Shown here piece by piece: positions 57,557 to 64,000 of a stretch of 64,000 nucleotides of DNA. Origin of the DNA: Triatoma infestans (lineage: Eukaryota; Arthropoda; Insecta; Hemiptera; Reduviidae); assembly GCA_011037195.1 (NCBI GenBank), contig JAAEAF010003512.1, positions 62,001 to 126,000 on the forward strand, written 5' to 3'. Below the pieces are notes generated by a model. It saw only the letters and a program-made list of their open reading frames with translations. It was not told the origin of the DNA and ran no database searches. The stretch's first letter is position 1, and each line of letters opens with the position of its first letter. The position numbers and the translations under genes are program-made.

Positions 57557-58440
57557 ATAAAATTGATAATAAATTTGAAGAAAATGTGCTTTTTATTTTC
57601 AGTTTTTGGCGATTTCCTTGAAAACAGCTCAAAAGATTTTCCCCAAACTTGGTTTATATACACGAGTATATATCTGTCACTTTCTTTTTAAACATTTTTC
57701 CGGAGAAATTTTATTTTAAGTGGTATCTGAGAGAGCTAAGGTTCATTGCGTAGTGCCAGTAAGTGTGAAGACGCTTCTCTCCTCACTGGAGGGAGATAAG
57801 AGTTTTAAACATTTAGTGAACATACGGGCTTTGAAGAAAATTTGTAACTCGAGTATGAGAATTGCAGTTAGAGAATATATTGCGTTCGTGACAAATTTCC
57901 GAAAGTGATTTTATTCCCTGGGAATAAAAGTTTCAAATGGTCTCTGAACGAAAGGTCTCCGGGAGTACAAACTTGATATGTGCTGTATAGGGTTCACTGT
58001 TACATCTAACACGAAAGTTTCGGTCAAAAACAAACTGCATCTAACTAATAGTGTTACTTTATTAAATTTTTTTATCTAGTTTTTCACGATTTTCTTGAAA
58101 AAACCTTAACAATTTTCCAGTATTCATTAAACATCGTGTACTTTCTTGCCAGTATATCACTTCGTATGCCACTAATGTGCAACTTCATACATATATAATA
58201 TTAACTACATTACAAATATTGCTGCAGTTTCAAGTGTGAAGGAAAGCAGCTAACTGGGAATGCGTTTGTTCAGATTTCAGATTTCTGGGTTTTTTGAAAT
58301 GTTGTCTGAAGCAGCTCTATGGGTTTTCTTTAAACTGGGAATACTAACTGCATAGACTGTACTTTACTGTAAAGTAAACGGGTATTTTTATTTGAAATTT
58401 TATTGCAGAAGAATTTATTTTAGGGTAATCTGTGCCGTTA
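57557..58440 (+). repeat. Family A fragments, plus orientation
   Basis: 57560-57720 ('ggcgatttccttgaaaacag', 'aacatttttccggagaaat') and 57890-58440 ('caaacttgatatgtgctgta', 'aacacgaaagtttcggtcaa', 'cacgattttcttgaaaaaac', then the second-variant module), separated by unassigned sequence. The 3' terminus is missing. Confidence 0.55.
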
Positions 58441-60684
58441 GATTTCAAATTTTAGTGGATTTATGCCATGTTATTGGTGCCGCTTCTAGACTTTACTGTA
58501 ATTAGTTTAAGTAAACCTGCGTTGACAGAAGATACGTATGACCTCAAAATCTCTGGTTTGTGCACATTTTGTAATAAAGTTATCTTGAAGTCACAGAAAA
58601 GGGCGCTTAATGAAAAGTAAAGAGACTGCAATAACCTGGCTGTAGAGTAACAGCCTTAAGGACATAGTATAACGTATAATCTATAACTCTGTATGTATGT
58701 TTGCCTGTGAGTTGGGTTCGCTGTGTTGGTAAGACTGTATTATTGTGCGCGCTTGTGAATCTCTCTCTAACTCTCTTTCTGTATGTGTGGGAGGTAGAAA
58801 GAATTTATGATTGTAACTTCAGATAAAAATTAAACTAGTCAGTCGTTTCTGTCCATATGCACGAGGATTTCGATTTCCGCCTACACAGTATTCTTTATTC
58901 CTAGTGAATTGTTATTTATTTATTCCTTCTTCAATAAAACATATGTTTTTTTGTTATATTACAATGACTACTATATCGATAGTTTCTTAGACAATATGCT
59001 TGTTTCAAAGACATGTTTGAAATATGTTTGTTTCAAAGACATCAGCTGATTTGTTTACTTATTTTATAAAATTATAAAGTTCACCGCCTTGTTTTACGTC
59101 TTATTATAAAGATTTTAATTACTTTCTGATATTTTTTTTAACGATATAGAAAAGAACCGCCAAGAAGGTGTTTCTAATTAGTTGGAGAAGGGTCATCGCC
59201 ATTGTTAATGCAGTCTGCTCAGTGGCGTATCTAGTACCGTTAAGTTTTTACTTAACCTGCATCCACATGGGCACTAAAATTGACGGACCATTGCTTCTAC
59301 TCCAGTGGCCGTAACAGCTTCAAGATAGACACTTATATTTACTATATGGTGTATACTTCTATCTACCCGGTATTTAACGCAATATATCGAGTTCTGAATA
59401 TAAATGTTTCAAATTGAAACTAATGAGTGTTTCACATCAGATTTTCAGTGGCTGTAAGCTGACTGCGGCAATAATGGCTACTATTAGATCATAAATATGA
59501 ATAAGTTTAAAAATATTCATATCAGTAAGCGAGTCCTTCATACATGCAATGTAATACGGCTCGGTTCAAAAGTTCAATGGAATCAGGAAATAGGGAAACT
59601 TGGACATGAACCCCCCCCAAGACTACGTCACACAAAACAATTTGTACAAAAATTAATTACCACAGAAATTAATTCAGTTCTTATTTATTCTATTTATTTT
59701 TTCCTTATAATTCATTATTATTTTTGATCTAGTCAACCAGTTTTCCCGTTGTTCCTGAAGGTTTGCCACTACTCTCTTATCTTAAATCTTAACTCATAAA
59801 ATAATTCTGTATCTATTATTTGCTAGCTCACTTTTTTCAAACGACATTTTTACATTTTATTGGCTTTGTGCTAGATGCTAGTTACCGGAAGTTGACTGAA
59901 TAAAGCACTGCAGGAAGCTCGAAAGCTCAGCTTCCATATAATCCTTTAAAATTAGTTTTTCTAGGAAAAGAAGGTGTAGATCTTAATTATATGAAGCATT
60001 TTTGAAAAATTTTCAGAAAATTTAGAGAAAGAAAATCAATAAAGCGGTCTCCCTTACTTATCTGATTCCCAAATAATACAAAAACGAAAAAATTGCGTTG
60101 CCCGCATAGAGAGAGAAAGGGCATGGTGTCTGTGAGTACGAGATTCAAGGGATACCATTAGTAAAAACGAAAAAACACGACTTTATCTTATGGCATTCTA
60201 CTTTAATGGCCAGTTTTCGGTTCGGGGGCATGGTTTACATAAAGTGGGAGTGGTAAACATGATAATTTTAAATTTGATCGGTCTAGCATTCACTCACACT
60301 TCACACCTTCAATTCTATACTGTGATTGGTTAATTATTGATAGCTAATTATTTCTATGAAAAATCTAATTTATAATTTTCCCTCCTTAGGTATTTTGTAA
60401 ATTATCAAATTCTGAAATGAAACTTTTTTATCAAAAAAATGCAAAAATCCAAATTATTTTTAACGCGATATTTACTGTTTTATATCATTAGTGTGAGATA
60501 TAAAGAAATAACTCAGAAATTTCATTGCATTCTTGAAAAAGAAGGCAAAAGATAATTATGCAGAACTGCAAGATGCAATTTAAGTCCATCATTTTGTGTT
60601 TGGCCGTGTAAACCAATGGAAGAAAATAAAGTTGATGTAAACACCTGCAGGAATTTATAATTTTCAGCTAAAAAACTTTTCTTA
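58441..60684. other. Unassigned intronic stretch
   Basis: An isolated family A 3' terminus piece ('gagtgtttcacatcagattt') lies at about 59424-59443, and a weak inverted piece at about 59900-60060. An imperfect direct repeat ('tgtttcaaagacat') occurs at 59001-59014 and 59027-59042. No gene recognised. Confidence 0.35.
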
Positions 60685-60740
60685 GTTGTTGTGGTTGGGT
60701 CCGCAGTGCTGGAAAGCATCAGAGATATTTTCCTCTTTTC
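60685..60740 (-). mobile_element. Family B fragment
   Basis: 'gttgttgtggttgggtccgc', 'agtgctggaaagcatcagag' match the terminal 50 bp of the copies at 11590-11786 and 46804-46900. It stops after 'gatattttcc'. Confidence 0.6.
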
Positions 60741-60899
60741 TTCTTTTCCTGGAGTTTCCCTGGACTTTTCTTAGACCTAGAATTTTTAGTTATTTTCTGT
60801 GTTGTCCTTAATATTATTAGGTGGCCCACAAAGTATTACAAGTATACTAAATAAATGTTGCAAGAGCCAATTTAATCAAAATTAGGTTTCTCACAAACA

Positions 60900-61030
60900 A
60901 AAAAAAGTAATAAGGAATCGGCGATTTTCCCTAAACTTAACGTATTCACTGCAGTTATGTACACTTATCATTTTTTGTTTAAAACTTTGTTCTCTGAAAA
61001 AGTGAGTTTAGGGAGATTTGGAGAGAAGTG
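60900..61030 (+). repeat. Family A fragment, second-variant module
   Basis: 'ggcgattttccctaaactta', 'cgtattcactgcagttatg', 'ttgtttaaaactttgttc'. Short and diverged. Confidence 0.45.
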
Positions 61031-62489
61031 GGTTGTCTCACTTTCTCCAAAATGTATTGTACTGTAAGTACGCCCACCTGAAGGGAGTTAGAAGATTCGC
61101 CGTAAGAGAGAGTGGTGTTACAAATATTCTAACACCCCATTGTGTGATATCTGACAAGTTCAAATTTCCTTTGAGAACAATTTTATACAACCAAATCACA
61201 ACTTGAAAATGGCACATGTGGTTTGTATGTTTGCTGTTAATTATCCGAATCCACCTTCCTTTTTCCGTTTTATTTTAACTTTTTTGTCTCTTCCATTTAC
61301 TAACGTCATACAAACATTCATAATTTATTATATACAAGCGTACATACAAAGAGGTCTTTATTCAGACATGATATCAGCAAGATCTAGTCACCATATGTGA
61401 AGTTATATGGTATAAGGCGCTGGGGCGATGGGTTCTCAAGCCTATCATTTTGTTTCTAATTGGGAATGAATTGTTTGCATTCTTATTTTAGCAGGGTTCA
61501 ATCATTATTAGATGTAATAATGATTACATTCTTGCAAAGACTTATTACTTTATTGTGTTGCTAAGATTTTGGTTTGTGAACATTATTACAATAATTGTAT
61601 TGCCAAGCCCATGGAGACTACTCTTGACTTCCCTGACTTCTGTCAGAGTTTGCTGTCATACAATGTGCAGTCATCTGTAGAGTGTACAAATGTTTAGTGT
61701 TACTGTGGTGTGTGTGTGTGTGTGTTTAGTGAGCCTTCGGGAATCCAGAACTACATGTAGTTGCACAAATCTTCTACTTCTGCAGGCTCTGTGTTCGTTG
61801 CGTAGTGTTGCGGAAGTATTAGTGTAATCTTGTTCTTTCAGTTGTGCTGAGATATCCGTCGGAAAGGACCCTAAATGGGTGGCAGATCCACTTCCCTTTA
61901 CGTAACATCACAGTTGTAATGGATTTGTTTTGTTTATTGTCCTGAGGAGATCTCTGTAATGTGACTGACCAATGGGGTTTTGGTTTTTGTTGGCCAATGT
62001 AGTAATATCAGATTGATTTGATGATGTGAGCCTCCAAATTTTAATGGTATAAAGTATTTATGTGATAGTACCATAGAATTACAATAATTTAAATGTCAAT
62101 TAATCGTCACTTATAATAAATTATATTGGCAGAAGAAGCTATTGAACAAGAGATATTTATTGTTCAGCAAATGAGCAAGCACTCTCGCTCATGTTAGTAC
62201 AACCTTCCTCCACAGATTGGCTCGGAAGAGATTTAGCGTGTTGAAATAGCAGGTAAGTATGAGGAGATAATTCTTTGCCCTAATGCGTTAACCACCATCA
62301 CTTATTACACTAGTGGTAGATCCTAGTTTTATTATTTGACGAAATTTATTAAGTAAGATACTGCATAATTGATTGGAAACTGGGACTAAATTTTATTTCA
62401 ACATTCTTAGTTTAAAGAATGTTTGGAAGGTTGTTTAATAAAGCATTGTTTTTAAAATATTCTGAGGTAGTTCCATACGGCCCGACAAA
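61031..62489. other. Unassigned intronic stretch
   Basis: GT microsatellite at about 61712-61729. About 61600-61920 is less AT-rich and without long open frames. No promoter, exon or element could be supported. Confidence 0.35.
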
Positions 62490-62680
62490 AAGATTTCGAC
62501 CAAAATCATCAACCGGATGCGCATCCGGAATTCATACCAGATGTAATTTCTTTTTTTCATTTTAGAGAAGTTCTGGGGGAATTTGTGAATTAGGTTATAA
62601 CAAAAATTCCCTAAAAATAAATTTAGAAAATTTATAAGTATGAAAGAATCGTGTGAGATTTCACACCATATGATTTTGTA
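62490..62680 (+). repeat. Family A, internally deleted copy with 3' terminus
   Basis: 'aaagatttcgaccaaaatca', 'tcaaccggatgcg' joined to the terminal 'gtgtgagatttcacacca' (62652-62669). The terminal hairpin is kept as GTGTGA-GATT-TCACAC-like. Confidence 0.55.
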
Positions 62681-63196
62681 TTAAATAGCCGTCAGTGGTG
62701 TAATTTCACGCTCATTACTTTATTGCCTCCAATTAGCCTCAAACGAGGAAGTAAATATGCATTTAAATGAATAATCAATGTGAACTTTAAAACCTAAAGC
62801 ATGTATTTTTGTATTTTAATGTTCAGTTGTTGATAAAAGGAAGTTTAATATTAGTGTATTAGTGAATATATTAAGATAGAAGTAGATATAGGAGGCAGTG
62901 GAGAAGTACAGTTAGTAAACCATCTGTTGGTTAGTATTGTTAAATATGTACTCCTTAGCGGCCTGGCGATGTAAGGAAGGAAGAGTCGAGTTGAGTGCAT
63001 CTCTCTTCTCTACTCATGATATAACTGGCAGTGGTTATTTCTATCTAGTTACCATATGGTACAAAATATTGTTCTTTATCTGTTACCCATTCGGTACACG
63101 TGTCTATCCAATCACAAGAGGATATGTTACCTTCCTCCTCTGACTGTTTCTCCTAATACTTCAGTTCACGTGTATCTTATTCTTTAAGGGCACATT
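62681..63196. other. Unassigned intronic stretch
   Basis: No recognised feature. Open frame 62937-63143 has no known motif. Confidence 0.35.
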
Positions 63197-63365
63197 AGAG
63201 CACTAGATGGTGGCAGTGTACGCGCCCTCTCCAGGGCAGCACAGTAGAGCACTAGATGGTCGCAGTACACGGACCCTCTCCAGAGCAGGACAATAGAGCA
63301 ATGCACGGACCCTCTCTAGGGCACACAATAGAGCACTAGATGGTCGCAATGCACGGTTCCTCTCA
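63197..63365 (+). repeat. 49 bp tandem repeat, four units
   Basis: Units begin 'agagcactagatggt' at 63197, 63246, 63295 and 63330 and contain 'ccctctccaggg'. The third unit lacks 14 bp. Much GC-richer than its surroundings. The periodic minus-strand frame across it is a by-product of the repeat. Confidence 0.88.
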
Positions 63366-64000
63366 AAAAAAATGTTCTCCCCAGTGAATTTGTCTTTGAT
63401 TTTCATCAATATCTAGTACATATATCTGCTTCGCTTTCGATGAACTGCTTATTGTTGTAATCGTGCAGTTTGCTGGGTTGCTGAATAATCTCTGATATAT
63501 TGAATGGATTTTAATTCACTTGTAGGAGTCGACGAACTTGGCAATTCTGTAATTATTTACTTAAAAAAAAGAAATGCATATATATATATATAGTTAGGTG
63601 ATTTACCAGGAAACATATCCAAACGAATATCAAGTTTCAACCTTCTGTCTACTGGCTTTTCTGGGCAATTCTAAAATCAAATTTCTGAAAGGTACTAGAA
63701 ACTTTACGTGTGGCTAGCAAAAGCATCAAGTTATTTAAAAAAGTGTTGCAACCGTTTTTGAGGAAATTACGTAAACAAAACGAAGAACTATGTTTCGGTC
63801 TCAAAAAAAGTGTATTTAAACATTCTCAGGTTAATTCGTCCGCTTTCTCATTGTCCGTATATCCTGCATGGAGCCTAGCTCCATGAGCTCCAGGTTCATT
63901 GCCCTGGAACCTAGCTAGAATTGCCCACCTCAGTGAGGAGTTGAATTGCAGTTCCACACCAGAAACTACATGGATTTAGCGAGCTCACAAGTAAATCCTA
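63366..64000. other. Window end: weak inverted family A segment
   Basis: TA microsatellite at about 63578-63591. 63590-63830 has diverged inverted family A landmarks ('aacgaatatcaagtttcaac', 'gcaaccgtttttgaggaaat'). No exon recognised up to the window end. Confidence 0.4.

Larger units (their letters stand above)
28790..64000 (+). other. Inferred first intron of FMNL (donor 28790), open at window end
   Basis: The donor gtacgt follows the FMNL exon directly. Downstream I recognise no exon continuing the FMNL sequence and no other gene on either strand; the sequence is repeats and unassigned AT-rich DNA. A very long first intron is plausible in a repeat-rich insect genome. A short exon or a nested gene could have been missed, as could an assembly join. 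Stretches 28790-30130, 30240-31560, 31900-32710, 33540-34010 and 34110-34960 show nothing further. Subdivisions are listed separately. Confidence 0.5.

Noticed and set aside
63203..63409. Minus-strand ORF with internal repeats (LERVR...)
   Set aside because: It is produced by the 49 bp tandem repeat. There is no ATG-led, conserved protein.

Overview
The window is AT-rich, repeat-dense animal DNA with spliceosomal introns, almost certainly from an arthropod and probably an insect. The evidence is one complete intron-containing gene, the first coding exon of a second gene, and debris of Jockey-type and other LINEs, a mariner-type transposon and tRNA-derived SINEs. A hemipteran is my guess only; nothing in the sequence proves the order.

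Layout. 1-8.8 kb: gene-free, with several copies of a roughly 1 kb interspersed repeat (called family A here) and tRNA-headed SINE copies. 8.8-16.1 kb: a graveyard of nested non-LTR retrotransposons. A minus-strand Jockey-like element (8770-13721) has its gag ORF split by a plus-strand R2-like fragment with a restriction-like endonuclease tail (12340-13142). Next to it a second minus-strand LINE (13955-16110) is split by a plus-strand LINE (14554-15535) flanked by a 14 bp target-site duplication. 18.5-21.8 kb: the complete four-exon HGH1 gene on the plus strand, encoding a CCT/TRiC co-chaperone for eEF2 folding, 359 residues, with family A fragments in its last intron. 21.8-28.6 kb: intergenic, with a foldback fragment, a diverged direct repeat, LINE and SINE remnants. 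28.6 kb: first coding exon of a formin-like (FMNL/Frl) gene on the plus strand, with a clean phase-0 splice donor. I recognise no second exon, so the remaining 35 kb is best read as its first intron, packed with family A copies, a broken mariner transposase, SINEs, LINE tails, a 28 bp minisatellite array, a 200 bp foldback element and a 49 bp tandem repeat.

The two genes are on the same strand, are unrelated in function and show no operon-like link. The most striking structure is family A, with about 30 recognisable copies or pieces on both strands. Its two ends share a short inverted terminal block; the 3' end carries an extra perfect hairpin, the 5' end a smaller one, and there is an internal GT microsatellite and no evident ORF. 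One copy has spawned the minisatellite and another has been partly duplicated in tandem. Boundaries of diverged repeat copies are approximate, usually to within about 30 bp.
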